From Sphingobacterium composti (GTDB lineage: Bacteria; Bacteroidota; Bacteroidia; Sphingobacteriales; Sphingobacteriaceae): a DNA stretch of 64,000 nt. Positions 52,932 to 62,142 of the stretch are shown piece by piece. The notes below the pieces were generated by a model, which saw nothing but the letters and a program-made list of their open reading frames with translations, was not told where the DNA came from and made no database searches. Position numbers and translations under genes: made by a program. Every line of letters starts with the position of its first letter. The first letter of the stretch is position 1. Location: contig NZ_WUQZ01000002.1 in the NCBI RefSeq assembly GCF_009829075.1, positions 23,958-87,957 of the forward strand, in the 5' to 3' direction.

Positions 52932-52964
52932 TGGGGCTTCGTAAGTAAGCCCCATCTTTTTATA
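52932..52964 (+). terminator. terminator after the PiT gene
   Basis: ATGGGGCT / AGCCCCAT stem with a 9-base loop followed by a T-rich tract. Confidence 0.85.
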
Positions 52965-53221
52965 TCATATCTAAAAGACTATAGAAGCTATAACCAAAAT
53001 ATAAATTGAAATTGTAGCCAATTCTGACCTTCTATTACGTGAATTTTAAACGGCCTATTTAAGCCTGTTTAATTAGCAAATAACAGTTAATGACATTAGA
53101 TAGAATATTGTCAATACGAATTAATGCAATTTTTATTAGAGCAATACAGCAATTGTAACTATACATAGGTACTGATAACATCACTCATTGAGTTACGAAA
53201 TATTTTGGTTAAAGTATGAAG
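52965..53221. other. intergenic region between PiT and the ATP synthase genes
   Basis: 257 bases between the two terminators of convergent genes, AT-rich. I see no gene, RNA or repeat. Confidence 0.6.
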
Positions 53222-53262
53222 CAAAAAAAAGAGCGATGAAATAAATTTCATCGCTCTTTCTA
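53222..53262 (-). terminator. ATP synthase operon terminator
   Basis: Minus-strand AAAGAGCGATGAAA / TTTCATCGCTCTTT stem with a small loop, followed by TTTTTTTT; 22 bases after the atpG stop. Confidence 0.92.
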
Positions 53263-53283
53263 TTGAGAATCCTAAAAGGAATT

Positions 53284-54162
53284 TTAGCCGTTTGACAGGG
53301 CTGCTGCACCCGAAACAATCTCTGTAAGCTCTGTAGTAATAGCTGCTTGACGAGCTTGGTTGTATGAAAGTTTTAATTGCTTTAATAAGTCACCAGCATT
53401 TTCTGTTGCCTTATCCATCGCAGTCATACGCGCACCGTGCTCAGAAGCATTAGAATCTAATACCGCTTTGTACAATTGAATCTTAATCGCTTTAGGAATT
53501 AATTCTTCAATGATTTTTTCTTTTGAAGGCTCGATTATGTAATCCAATTCTACTGCATCTTCGTTTTTCTCTTCAGGCAATAGAGGTAACAATTGTTCTG
53601 AAGTTAAAACTTGTACAGCAGCATTACGGAATTGGTTGTAAACAACCTCTACACGGTCAATATTTCCTTCTTTGAATTCATTCATGATGTATTCAGTCAC
53701 TTTAGATACGTTTTCGAAATCTAAGTTGTTGAATAATTCATTATGATTGCCAATAACATTGAAATTACGCTTAGAGAAGAAGTCATGACCACGCTTACCA
53801 ATAGCAATCATACTTACATCACCTCTCGCAAATTGATCTGCATATTTAGTAGCGATCAAGTTATTCGCCGTTTTAATAGCATTAGCATTGAATGCTCCAG
53901 CTAAACCTCTATTAGAAGTCACTACTACGATCAAAACCTTAGTAGGAACTCTATCTTGAGTATATGGAGAATCATTTCCTTCTACAGAAGCTGAAACTTG
54001 AGCAAGAATATCTCTTAATTTATTGGCATAAGGGCGCAATTGAATGATAGCATTCGTAGCACGCTTTAACTTTGCTGCAGAAACCATTTTCATGGCTTTG
54101 GTAATCTGCTGCGTGGATGTCACCGAGGTGATACGGTTTCTTACTTCTTTTAAATTTGCCAT
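53284..54162 (-). CDS. atpG: ATP synthase F1 subunit gamma
   Basis: 292 residues. The central rotor shaft; N-terminal NLKEVRNRITSVTSTQQITKAMKMVSAAKLKRAT and C-terminal ARMTAMDKATENAGDLLKQLKLSYNQARQAAITTELTEIVSGAAAL are the coiled-coil helices and family signature. Last gene of the operon. Here, as in other Bacteroidota, atpD and atpC are not next to it. Confidence 0.96.
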   Translation of the reverse strand: MANLKEVRNRITSVTSTQQITKAMKMVSAAKLKRATNAIIQLRPYANKLRDILAQVSASVEGNDSPYTQDRVPTKVLIVVVTSNRGLAGAFNANAIKTANNLIATKYADQFARGDVSMIAIGKRGHDFFSKRNFNVIGNHNELFNNLDFENVSKVTEYIMNEFKEGNIDRVEVVYNQFRNAAVQVLTSEQLLPLLPEEKNEDAVELDYIIEPSKEKIIEELIPKAIKIQLYKAVLDSNASEHGARMTAMDKATENAGDLLKQLKLSYNQARQAAITTELTEIVSGAAALSNG

Positions 54163-54233
54163 ATTTCAGATAAAAGATGTGAGACTTATAGATTTGAGAC
54201 AACTAAATCTCATATCTATAATCTCATATCTAA

Positions 54234-55808
54234 TTAATATTTTGAAGCTAATTCTTTAGCTACTTTTTCTAAAACGTCTGTTAACTCATCTGTGAATTTA
54301 CCAGCTTTTAACGCTGACAATACTTCTGGATGACGTTGCTCTAATTGCGTCAAGTATTCTTCTTCGAATTGACGTACTTTGTTCACAGGAACTGAACGTA
54401 ACAATCCTTTAGTACCTGCATAAATGATAGCTGTTTGCTTTTCAACTGATACTGGTGAGAATTGACCTTGTTTTAAGATTTCAACGTTACGAATACCTTT
54501 ATCTAATACCGATTTAGTAGCAGCATCTAAATCCGAACCGAATTTAGCGAAAGCTTCTAATTCACGGAATTGTGCTTGATCTAACTTCAATGTACCAGAT
54601 ACTTTCTTCATTGACTTAATCTGCGCGTTACCACCCACACGTGATACCGAGATACCTACGTTGATAGCTGGACGGATACCTGCGTTGAATAAGTTAGACT
54701 CTAAGAAAATCTGACCATCTGTGATTGAGATTACGTTAGTAGGGATATATGCGGATACGTCACCTGCTTGTGTCTCAATAATAGGAAGTGCAGTTAATGA
54801 ACCACCACCTTTTACTAAGTGCTTGATAGAGTCAGGAAGGTCATTCATACTACGAGCGATATCATCAGAAGAGTTGATTTTCGCTGCACGCTCTAATAAA
54901 CGAGAGTGAAGATAGAAAACGTCACCTGGATAAGCCTCACGGCCTGGAGGACGTTTCAACAATAATGAAACCTCACGATAAGCTACCGCTTGTTTTGATA
55001 AATCATCATATACGATTAATGCTGGACGACCTGTATCACGGAAGAATTCACCGATAGCAGCACCCGACATTGGCGCGTAGAATTGAAGTGGAGCAGGGTC
55101 AGCAGCAGAAGCAGCAACTACAACTGTGTATGCCATTGCGCCTTTTTCTTCAAGAACACGTACGATGTTTGCTACTGTAGAGTTCTTTTGACCTACAGCA
55201 ACATATATACAGAATACTGGTTGACCAGCATCATAAAACTCTTTTTGGTTGATGATAGTATCGATACATACCGCTGTTTTACCAGTTTGACGGTCACCGA
55301 TTACTAACTCACGTTGACCACGACCTACAGGAATCATTGCGTCGATAGCTTTGATACCAGTTTGTAATGGCTCAGTTACTGGCTGACGGTAGATAACACC
55401 TGGCGCTTTACGCTCGATAGGCATTTCATAAGTTTCGCCAACGATAGGTCCTTTACCATCAATTGGTTGACCTAATGTGTTAACCACACGACCAAGCATA
55501 CCTTCACCTACTTTAATAGATGCGATACGATTAGTACGTTTGATTGTATCTCCTTCTTTGATTTCGTCTGAAGGACCTAAAAGTACAACACCTGCGTTGT
55601 CTTCTTCTAAGTTCAATACAATACCTTGTAATCCGTTTGAAAATTCAACCAACTCACCTGATTGAACTTTTGTTAAGCCGTAAACGCGAGCAATACCGTC
55701 ACCAACTGTAAGCACGGTACCTACTTCCTCTAATTCGGCCTCTGACTTAAAGCCTGACAATTGCTCTCTAAGAATTGCCGAAACTTCATCTGGTCTTACC
55801 TCTATCAT
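54234..55808 (-). CDS. atpA: ATP synthase F1 subunit alpha
   Basis: 524 residues. The N-terminal beta-barrel, the nucleotide-binding domain with Walker [10 protein letters not shown] near 170 and the family signature [14 protein letters not shown], and a helical C-terminal. It binds nucleotide without catalysing and alternates with beta around gamma. It begins 54 bases after the atpH stop. Confidence 0.97.
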   Translation of the reverse strand: MIEVRPDEVSAILREQLSGFKSEAELEEVGTVLTVGDGIARVYGLTKVQSGELVEFSNGLQGIVLNLEEDNAGVVLLGPSDEIKEGDTIKRTNRIASIKVGEGMLGRVVNTLGQPIDGKGPIVGETYEMPIERKAPGVIYRQPVTEPLQTGIKAIDAMIPVGRGQRELVIGDRQTGKTAVCIDTIINQKEFYDAGQPVFCIYVAVGQKNSTVANIVRVLEEKGAMAYTVVVAASAADPAPLQFYAPMSGAAIGEFFRDTGRPALIVYDDLSKQAVAYREVSLLLKRPPGREAYPGDVFYLHSRLLERAAKINSSDDIARSMNDLPDSIKHLVKGGGSLTALPIIETQAGDVSAYIPTNVISITDGQIFLESNLFNAGIRPAINVGISVSRVGGNAQIKSMKKVSGTLKLDQAQFRELEAFAKFGSDLDAATKSVLDKGIRNVEILKQGQFSPVSVEKQTAIIYAGTKGLLRSVPVNKVRQFEEEYLTQLEQRHPEVLSALKAGKFTDELTDVLEKVAKELASKY

Positions 55809-55862
55809 TTTACTTCGTATAAGGGGTTTTAGATTCTATTAACTTTTACTACATCAATGTGT

Positions 55863-56408
55863 TTATACACCTTGATTAATGAAATGTCTTTCTAATTTGT
55901 TTAATTTTCCAGCAATACTTTCGTCTAATTGCTTGTCTCCTACCTTGATGATAAATCCACCGATTAGCGATGTATCTACTTTGTTTGTAAGGATAACATT
56001 AGCATTGATTTGCTCCGCAATAGTATTACCTAAAGACTGGATATTAGCTGCAGACAATGGTTGAGCTGAAACAACTTCAGCTTTCACGATACCTTTTAAT
56101 TCGTTGTATTCACGAACAAACTCTAAAGCTGTAGCGTAAACTAATTCACCACGACCTTTGCGTACCATGATATCGAAGAATGTAGACACTTCTGTGCTTA
56201 CTTTGCCTTCGAATAATGCTTTTAAAATATTTTGCTTCTTATCCGTTTTTACGATTGGGTTAGCTAGAACAGCTTTCAATTCCGAATTTGATTTGATTAC
56301 TTTCGCAACCTCTTCCATCTCGACTTTCACCTGCTCTAACGTACCTTTCTCTTGTGCCAAATCCAAAATAGATTTAGCATATCTCGAAGCAACTTTGAAT
56401 ACTGACAT
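55863..56408 (-). CDS. atpH: ATP synthase F1 subunit delta
   Basis: 181 residues. An OSCP/delta family protein: a six-helix N-terminal (SVFKVASRYAKSILDLAQEKG) and the C-terminal motif ANVILTNKVDTSLIGGFIIKVGDKQLDESIAGKL. It links F1 alpha to the b-subunit stator. Located 57 bases after atpF. Confidence 0.95.
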   Translation of the reverse strand: MSVFKVASRYAKSILDLAQEKGTLEQVKVEMEEVAKVIKSNSELKAVLANPIVKTDKKQNILKALFEGKVSTEVSTFFDIMVRKGRGELVYATALEFVREYNELKGIVKAEVVSAQPLSAANIQSLGNTIAEQINANVILTNKVDTSLIGGFIIKVGDKQLDESIAGKLNKLERHFINQGV

Positions 56409-56465
56409 TTTATAAAATTAAAAATTAAAAACTAGTAATATTAAAAAGCTTTGCGCTGATTAATA

Positions 56466-56966
56466 TTAGTTTAATTTCACGTCTTTCAACAAGTCAGACA
56501 CTAATGCTTCTTGTTTACCTTGGTCTTCAAATTCTTTTGTCAAAACTTTGCGTGCGATGTCTAATGACAATGCTGAAACTTGGTTTTTAACTTCTGCTAA
56601 TGCTTTTAATTTTTGGTCTTCAATCTCGCGTTTAGCGTTCTCAATTAATTTTGCACCTTCAGTTTGAGCAGATTCTTTCGCCTCAGCAACGATTTTATCT
56701 TTCAATTCTTTTGCTTCTTTCAAGATAGCATCTCGTTCTTCACGAGCTTCTTTCAGCAATTGCTCGTTTTCGTTAGTCAAACGCGCCATTTCTAATTTAG
56801 CTTTCTCAGCTGAAGCCAATGCGTCAGAAATACCTTTTTCGCGTTCTTCTAATGCATTAATAATAGGTCTCCATGCATACTTACCCATTATCACTACTAC
56901 GACTACTAAAATGATTAGTAACCAGAAGAATAAACCGAAAGAAAAATCATTAATTAATGCTTCCAT
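56466..56966 (-). CDS. atpF: ATP synthase F0 subunit b
   Basis: 166 residues: one N-terminal membrane helix (about 10-30; FGLFFWLLIILVVVVVIMGKY) then a long charged coiled coil with heptads, the stator stalk. Its start lies 109 bases after the atpE stop, with a stem-loop in between. Confidence 0.95.
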   Translation of the reverse strand: MEALINDFSFGLFFWLLIILVVVVVIMGKYAWRPIINALEEREKGISDALASAEKAKLEMARLTNENEQLLKEAREERDAILKEAKELKDKIVAEAKESAQTEGAKLIENAKREIEDQKLKALAEVKNQVSALSLDIARKVLTKEFEDQGKQEALVSDLLKDVKLN

Positions 56967-57017
56967 TATAGTATATTGTCTATTTTTTTAAAGTGTCAAT
57001 TATTTTTTGTTAAGATT

Positions 57018-57052
57018 AACAACATTTGCAACCAACCGTTACAAATGTTGTT
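57018..57052 (-). promoter_or_regulatory. intercistronic stem-loop between atpE and atpF
   Basis: AACAACATTTG / CAAATGTTGTT perfect 11-base stem with a 13-base loop, in the atpE-atpF gap. There is no T-run, so it is not a typical terminator; it might protect the atpE mRNA 3' end or modulate read-through. Confidence 0.6.
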
Positions 57053-57075
57053 AAAAACTTTTTAATCCTTTGGGC

Positions 57076-57264
57076 TTATTTACCTAAGATTAAAGCAGCA
57101 AGTGCTAAACCTTCAACTAATGCACCAATGATGATCATTGCAGTTTGAATTTTACCAGCAGCTTCTGGTTGACGAGCGATAGCTTCCATTGCAGAACCAC
57201 CGATTTTACCTAAACCTAAACCACCACCGATTACGATTAAACCTGCTCCAATTAAGTTGTACAT
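57076..57264 (-). CDS. atpE: ATP synthase F0 subunit c
   Basis: 62 residues: two membrane helices joined by ARQPEAAG. The proton-binding carboxylate is E51 in ALVEGLAL; the residue after it is not the Ser/Thr found in typical sodium-type rings, so proton coupling is likely. The length is on the short side but usual for this phylum (from memory). Several copies form the rotor ring. Confidence 0.95.
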   Translation of the reverse strand: MYNLIGAGLIVIGGGLGLGKIGGSAMEAIARQPEAAGKIQTAMIIIGALVEGLALAALILGK

Positions 57265-57299
57265 AATAATTATTTTATAAAATTTAACAAAAAATTCGA

Positions 57300-58382
57300 T
57301 TAATGTGCTTCATGCTCAGGATGTTCTTCTACTGCCATACCGATAAATAAAGATGACAACATTGTGAAGATAAACGCCTGAAGAAATGAAACTAATAATT
57401 TCAGCATGAAGATAATTAATGTCAACAACATTGACACACCAATACTACCTCCTACTGTTAATTGTGATTGGAATGTATAAATAACCGCGATGAATCCCAT
57501 GATAACAAAGTGACCAGCCGTCATGTTAGCAAATAAACGCAACATCAATGAAAAAGGCTTAGTAATAGTACCCAACAATTCGATAGGTGCTAAAATCAAT
57601 TTGAATGGAACAGGAACACCTGGCATCCAGAATATATGTTTCCAATAATCTTTATTCGCTTTCAAGTTGGTAATCAAGAAAGTAACAATTGCTAAACCGA
57701 ATGTTACAGAGATATTACCCGTTACGTTAAATCCAATTGGCGTAAGACCCATTAAATTTAACAAGAAAATCAAGAAGAAAACACCCAATAAATAAGGCAT
57801 AAATTCTTTGTAACGATGACCAATATTTGGTTTTGCAATATCATCACGTACATAAAGCACTAAAGGCTCCAATACACGACCGATACCCGTAGGAATAGTA
57901 TTTGCTCCTTTTTTGTAAGTCTTCGCTAAACCTAGAAAAGCCCACAATAACAAAATAGTAGCTATAAACAAACCTGCAACATTTTTAGTAATCGAGAAAT
58001 CCCATGGTTTTGCGTTTGTTGGATGATGATGCTCATCATAAGTGATAGTACCAGCAGCATCAGTTTTGTAGATTTTACCGTGATACAATTTGTAGTATTG
58101 TCCATCTTTTTCTACTACAGATTCTCCATGATGAAATTCACCCGAAGAGAACACTTTCAATCCATTATCAATCAAAATAACAGGTAATGAAAAACCATAG
58201 TGCTTACCAGAAGCTTTGCTACTGAATAAGGAAAAATAATAATCATCCTTAACGTGATGCTCTGAATAAGCTTTAATTTCTTCAGGCGTAGATACCTCTG
58301 AAGACTGTGAAAATCCTGCAAAAGGATTGACTGTAAGGAAGATTACTGCAAAAAATAAAAGAGCTCTCTTAAGATTCACCAT
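57300..58382 (-). CDS. atpB: ATP synthase F0 subunit a
   Basis: 360 residues. A signal-like hydrophobic N-terminus and a roughly 120-residue soluble extension precede the membrane core, with the conserved helix around SLMLRLFANMTAGHFVIMGFIAV holding the essential arginine (R of MLRLFANM). It provides proton half-channels to the c-ring. The N-terminal extension is common in Bacteroidota. It starts 97 bases after the DUF6168-like gene. Confidence 0.95.
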   Translation of the reverse strand: MVNLKRALLFFAVIFLTVNPFAGFSQSSEVSTPEEIKAYSEHHVKDDYYFSLFSSKASGKHYGFSLPVILIDNGLKVFSSGEFHHGESVVEKDGQYYKLYHGKIYKTDAAGTITYDEHHHPTNAKPWDFSITKNVAGLFIATILLLWAFLGLAKTYKKGANTIPTGIGRVLEPLVLYVRDDIAKPNIGHRYKEFMPYLLGVFFLIFLLNLMGLTPIGFNVTGNISVTFGLAIVTFLITNLKANKDYWKHIFWMPGVPVPFKLILAPIELLGTITKPFSLMLRLFANMTAGHFVIMGFIAVIYTFQSQLTVGGSIGVSMLLTLIIFMLKLLVSFLQAFIFTMLSSLFIGMAVEEHPEHEAH

Positions 58383-58479
58383 TTTGGATTATTGTCTAAT
58401 AATGTAAAATTTTGGGCAAAAATACGATTTTATTTGGCATATTTAACTATTGTGGAAACTTTTTAGAAAAAATATTATC

Positions 58480-58875
58480 CTAACTTTTTTCTTCCATATT
58501 CAACACTTTAAATGCTATAAAAACATCAAAGAACAAATACAGAAAAAACACACCCAAAAAATTGTATTCTATGAATTTATTATCAAATGTACCTAGACCA
58601 TCTTGAATATAAATAAAGCCTGCAATCACTTTTATGGTCATTATCCCCAAAAATACAAAACCTAAGTTTTTGGGCATCGCATATTGCGTCAGTAATATAA
58701 ATACAACCGCTAATATTGATGATATAGTAGCAAATGTATATAAACCCAACATGCTATAATCCGTTTGTCCCCAAAAATGCTGTACTTCTAATCCTGACAA
58801 CACTAAGTAATGCGCTGCATATGCTGTTATTGTCAAAATAACTAGCATCAAAATATATTTCAAATAATCATTCAT
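58480..58875 (-). CDS. small membrane protein of the ATP synthase operon (DUF6168-like)
   Basis: 131 residues with four hydrophobic helices (LKYILMLVILTITAYAAHYLV ... GVFFLYLFFDVFIAFKVLNM). A similar small protein occurs before atpB in other Bacteroidota; it may help AtpI/AtpB assembly (inference). Its start overlaps the preceding gene by 8 bases. Function unknown. Confidence 0.75.
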   Translation of the reverse strand: MNDYLKYILMLVILTITAYAAHYLVLSGLEVQHFWGQTDYSMLGLYTFATISSILAVVFILLTQYAMPKNLGFVFLGIMTIKVIAGFIYIQDGLGTFDNKFIEYNFLGVFFLYLFFDVFIAFKVLNMEEKS

Positions 58876-59095
58876 TTCTATTGATTTTGTTTGCTTGGCG
58901 TATAAATTGAAACAATGAGCCCAGCACGCCTGCTATAGTCATTCCTTTGGTCCAAGCACCTGATTCTATAGCATATTTTTCGTCTATCCAACTCCCTAGC
59001 CAGTAAAACAAATATATAGTAACAGCCATTTGAAATGGCATGGACATAAATACTATCCACTTATTAACTTTATTATCTGGCTTTTTCTTTTGCAA
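58868..59095 (-). CDS. AtpZ/AtpI-like assembly protein
   Basis: 75 residues if read from the TTG at 59093-59095. Two membrane helices: MAVTIYLFYWLGSWIDEKYA and AGVLGSLFQFIRQAN; motif GSWIDEKYA is the AtpZ/AtpI signature. The ATG of the open frame (59137) lies upstream of the -7 element, so it is unlikely. ATG 59102 is well placed but reads out of frame: MSFAKEKAR then stop. A one-base change in the following A-run would give MSFAKEK-PDNKVNKW. A start at ATG 59047 is another option. It heads the ATP synthase operon. Confidence 0.7.
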   Translation of the reverse strand: MQKKKPDNKVNKWIVFMSMPFQMAVTIYLFYWLGSWIDEKYAIESGAWTKGMTIAGVLGSLFQFIRQANKINRNE

Positions 59096-59116
59096 AGGAC
59101 ATGAAAATAATGACCA

Positions 59117-59124
59117 CAAAAGTA
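59117..59124 (-). promoter_or_regulatory. -7 element for the ATP synthase operon
   Basis: Minus-strand TACTTTTG fits TAnnTTTG; start inferred near 59110. Confidence 0.55.
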
Positions 59125-59185
59125 TAAAATATAACACAATTTAAAAAGCTGCCACAAAAAAGGAAACAAGACAGACAATTCTATG

Positions 59186-61411
59186 TTAATCCACAATTTT
59201 ACTAGGATTCTCTAACACTTTTTGTCCAATCTTTATTTCAGGATAGGAATAATCATCGCCTAGAATTATCTTGATTTGCGAAGAAGACTTTCCTTCATTT
59301 GCACGCAATACTTCTAGTATTTTATTTAACTTTTTAGTATCAATCAGCTCTTCCGCCTCGATTTCTGAACCTACATAATGAATCAAGTGACCATATACTG
59401 TACCTTCCACCATACCTCTTTTGACAGCTATCTGTGTGATATCCACCCCATTCTGATACATATCTAGTGTAATTTGCTTCGTGTCCTTCTCCACTTGCGG
59501 GTCGTCATCTGTAACTTGAACCGAATCATCTTTGACCGTATTAATCTGTAAAGGCAAATCGTCTAGAACTTGTTCTTTAGTCAATGCTTCAGCAATAGTC
59601 AAACAATGCTTCAATACCTCATACTTACGTTTGAAATCTAGCAACAATGCTTTCACTTCTTGTATATACTTTTTCGTGCGCTTACGAATAGACCAATCTT
59701 CAATATGCTGTTCAGTCGCTTTCAACAACTCCTCCTCCATTTTTGGCAAAAACCAATTAACAGCCGAAGTCGTCCTTCCACAGATTTTTTGATAATCCAA
59801 GGTTTCTTTGTCCGAAAGCATCACATGCAATTGCTGCATAAACTTGTGTGCTACTTTTTCTTGGGTTTTGATGGATTGTTCTAACAAATAAAAGAATGAC
59901 ACCACACCTTCTTTGTTATCAATATTTCGGTCCTTCAGACTTTCTTGCAATTCATCAACAGCTTCTGTCAAGCTCGTCCAACGAAAACTTTGCAATAAAA
60001 TCTGACCGAGATAAGCGCGCTGACTATTTTTCAAAATATCGTCAACCTCATCTTCCTTCACCAATTGCTTCATAAAATCCACAACCTGAAAATCTGTTCT
60101 AATGGCGTGAGGCGCAATTTTGGAACGAAGGACTAAGCCTTCCAAACCTGTCAGCCTACTCAGCGCGACATACACTTGACCTGCAGCAAAGGAAGTTCCG
60201 GCATCAATTATCGCCTTATCAAAAGTCAAACCCTGACTTTTGTGAATGGTTATCGCCCAAGCCAACCGCAGTGGATATTGTGAAAAAGTACCCAACACTT
60301 CTTCCTCTATCTTGTCTTCTCCTTTATTATACTTGTACTTAATATTTTCCCACGTCTCGCGACGTACAACCACATCTTCCGAACCATCCTTAAACCCTAC
60401 CAAAACCTGATGTTTGTCCAAATTTAATTCTTTGATGACACCGATTTTACCGTTAAAATACTTACGGTCTTCACCCGTATCATTCTTAATGAACATCACT
60501 TGGGCGCCAAGTTTAAGAGTTAATGTTTCTTCAGTCGGATACGCTCCTTGTTGAAAGTCATCTTTCACAACAGCTTTCACATTATGCATCTTTCCAGGAA
60601 GTTTAGCAAGTTCTTCTTGATTTATCTGGTCTGCCAACCGATTGTGTGAGGTTAACGTAATGAATTGCTCATTCTTCTCGGGAACAAAATCTTCTTTATA
60701 ATGTGCATTCAGCTCTTCCAAATCTTGCTGTTCACATTGATTATTCCGAATATTATTTAAGATAGAAATAAACTTATCGTCGCTTTGTCTGTAGATATGT
60801 TGGAGCTCCAATTTAATCATTGGCGTAGCACGCAGCACCTTAGCATTGAAAAAAAATGGACTGGTATAATGATTGCGCAAAATCTGCCATTCTTGGTCAC
60901 GAACTACTGGCGGCAACTGGTACAAATCTCCAATAAACAGTACCTGAACCCCACCAAAAGGACGCATATCGCGGCGTACAGATTTCAAAATCACATCGAT
61001 AGCATCCAATGTATCTGCACGAACCATGGACACCTCATCGATAACCATCATTTCCAACTCCTGCAAGATGGCACGGCGTTGTTTCGTTAGTTTAATCGTA
61101 GAGAATAACCGATTTTTATTGTAAATATTGTTATCCTGCTCGTCCCATTTCAACTCATAATCTTCTACAAAAACACCAAATGGCAACCAAAATAAAGCAT
61201 GCAATGTGGTACCTCCAGCATTCATCGCCGCTACACCGGTAGGCGCTGTTATAGCCATTTTCTTATAACAGTTTTCACGGATATATTTCAGAAAAGTAGT
61301 CTTTCCTGTTCCTGCCTTACCTGTCAAGAAAAGGTTTTGATTAGTTTGATTGACAAAGGCTACTGCCTTTTTGAAAATAAGATTATTTGCGTCGATTTTC
61401 TGTTCACTCAT
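59186..61411 (-). CDS. Pif1-like helicase with C-terminal HTH domain
   Basis: 741 residues. Walker A GKAGTGKTT (31-39), Walker B VIDEVSMVRAD (about 115-125), GxxxQLPPV loop (GDLYQLPPVV) and the late motif TIHKSQGLTFD with VALSRLTGLEGLVLRS, the Pif1/RecD superfamily-1B set. After about 430 it continues with a coiled region, then a C-terminal HTH domain (about 640-720; ITLDMYQNGVDITQIAVKRGMVEGTVYGHLIHYVG) of the HTH_40 type found in RecQ-like helicases. It unwinds DNA; the added HTH may give DNA or substrate specificity. It lies alone, convergent with nothing on the minus side. Confidence 0.88.
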   Translation of the reverse strand: MSEQKIDANNLIFKKAVAFVNQTNQNLFLTGKAGTGKTTFLKYIRENCYKKMAITAPTGVAAMNAGGTTLHALFWLPFGVFVEDYELKWDEQDNNIYNKNRLFSTIKLTKQRRAILQELEMMVIDEVSMVRADTLDAIDVILKSVRRDMRPFGGVQVLFIGDLYQLPPVVRDQEWQILRNHYTSPFFFNAKVLRATPMIKLELQHIYRQSDDKFISILNNIRNNQCEQQDLEELNAHYKEDFVPEKNEQFITLTSHNRLADQINQEELAKLPGKMHNVKAVVKDDFQQGAYPTEETLTLKLGAQVMFIKNDTGEDRKYFNGKIGVIKELNLDKHQVLVGFKDGSEDVVVRRETWENIKYKYNKGEDKIEEEVLGTFSQYPLRLAWAITIHKSQGLTFDKAIIDAGTSFAAGQVYVALSRLTGLEGLVLRSKIAPHAIRTDFQVVDFMKQLVKEDEVDDILKNSQRAYLGQILLQSFRWTSLTEAVDELQESLKDRNIDNKEGVVSFFYLLEQSIKTQEKVAHKFMQQLHVMLSDKETLDYQKICGRTTSAVNWFLPKMEEELLKATEQHIEDWSIRKRTKKYIQEVKALLLDFKRKYEVLKHCLTIAEALTKEQVLDDLPLQINTVKDDSVQVTDDDPQVEKDTKQITLDMYQNGVDITQIAVKRGMVEGTVYGHLIHYVGSEIEAEELIDTKKLNKILEVLRANEGKSSSQIKIILGDDYSYPEIKIGQKVLENPSKIVD

Positions 61412-61534
61412 ATCTACTACAAAGGTACACTAATGTGTAAGAATAAGTATTTCTATATTAATTTTAAATTTTTGAAAAAATTTTTGGATATTAGATATTA
61501 ATAAAATTTTAATAAACTTAAATAAATACATATT

Positions 61535-62041
61535 ATGGCATATGTTGATAAGAGTGAGTTGTTCAGTCAAATTCAAGAAAAATTAGAAGGCTTAGGGTTT
61601 TCTATTGAAAACATTGACCAAACCAGGCCTTGGGGTGGTTTTTTTGTTATTGATGAGAGTCAAGCGCAAAAATTTGCTAATGTGTTTTTTGATGGATTAG
61701 ACACACAAGAACTTAAAATTTCAGGAAAATTAAGCCCTAAAATTTTAATCGTTGGTCCTAACAAGCGCTTATCATGGCAATACCACCACCGTCGTGCCGA
61801 AATATGGCGTGTCATCCGTGGCGAAGTAGGTGTCGTAACGAGTCCTGATGATGATGAACACGAATTAAAAATTTTAAAAGAAGGAGAATTTATTCGCTTA
61901 TCGCAAGGGCAACGTCATAGATTAGTTGGTCTAGCAGAATATGGTGTAGTAGCTGAAATATGGCAACATACTGATGCAACAAATCCTTCTGACGAAGATG
62001 ATATCGTGCGTGTCCAAGATGATTTTGGAAGATCGATATAA
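61535..62041 (+). CDS. cupin-domain protein (phosphomannose/phosphoheptose isomerase-like)
   Basis: 168 residues. The cupin motifs WQYHHRRAEIWRVIRGEVGVV (about 86-107) and EGEFIRLSQGQRHRLVGL (about 117-137) hold metal-ligand histidines and glutamate. It resembles the small cupin isomerases that act on mannose 6-phosphate or related sugars, but the specificity is not clear from sequence. RPWGGFFVIDES is the conserved N-terminal block. Single gene with its own terminator-like stem-loop. Confidence 0.82.
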   Translation: MAYVDKSELFSQIQEKLEGLGFSIENIDQTRPWGGFFVIDESQAQKFANVFFDGLDTQELKISGKLSPKILIVGPNKRLSWQYHHRRAEIWRVIRGEVGVVTSPDDDEHELKILKEGEFIRLSQGQRHRLVGLAEYGVVAEIWQHTDATNPSDEDDIVRVQDDFGRSI

Positions 62042-62059
62042 CATAAATCTTTATTGAAA

Positions 62060-62103
62060 TTTACAACAAATGCCGAGACAAAATCTCGGCATTTGTTGTA
62101 AAT
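62060..62103. terminator. long stem-loop after the cupin gene
   Basis: TTTACAACAAATGCCGAGA / TCTCGGCATTTGTTGTAAA perfect 19-base stem with a 4-base loop. The arms are AT-rich at the outer ends but no separate T-run follows, so it may serve both convergent genes. Confidence 0.75.
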
Positions 62104-62142
62104 TATATGTATTGCAACCACTAAGAATCATATTTAAATTTT

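Noticed and set aside
62060..62103. Long perfect palindrome as a phage or plasmid attachment site
   Set aside because: It lies between convergent genes with terminator geometry; no integrase or duplicated site was seen.
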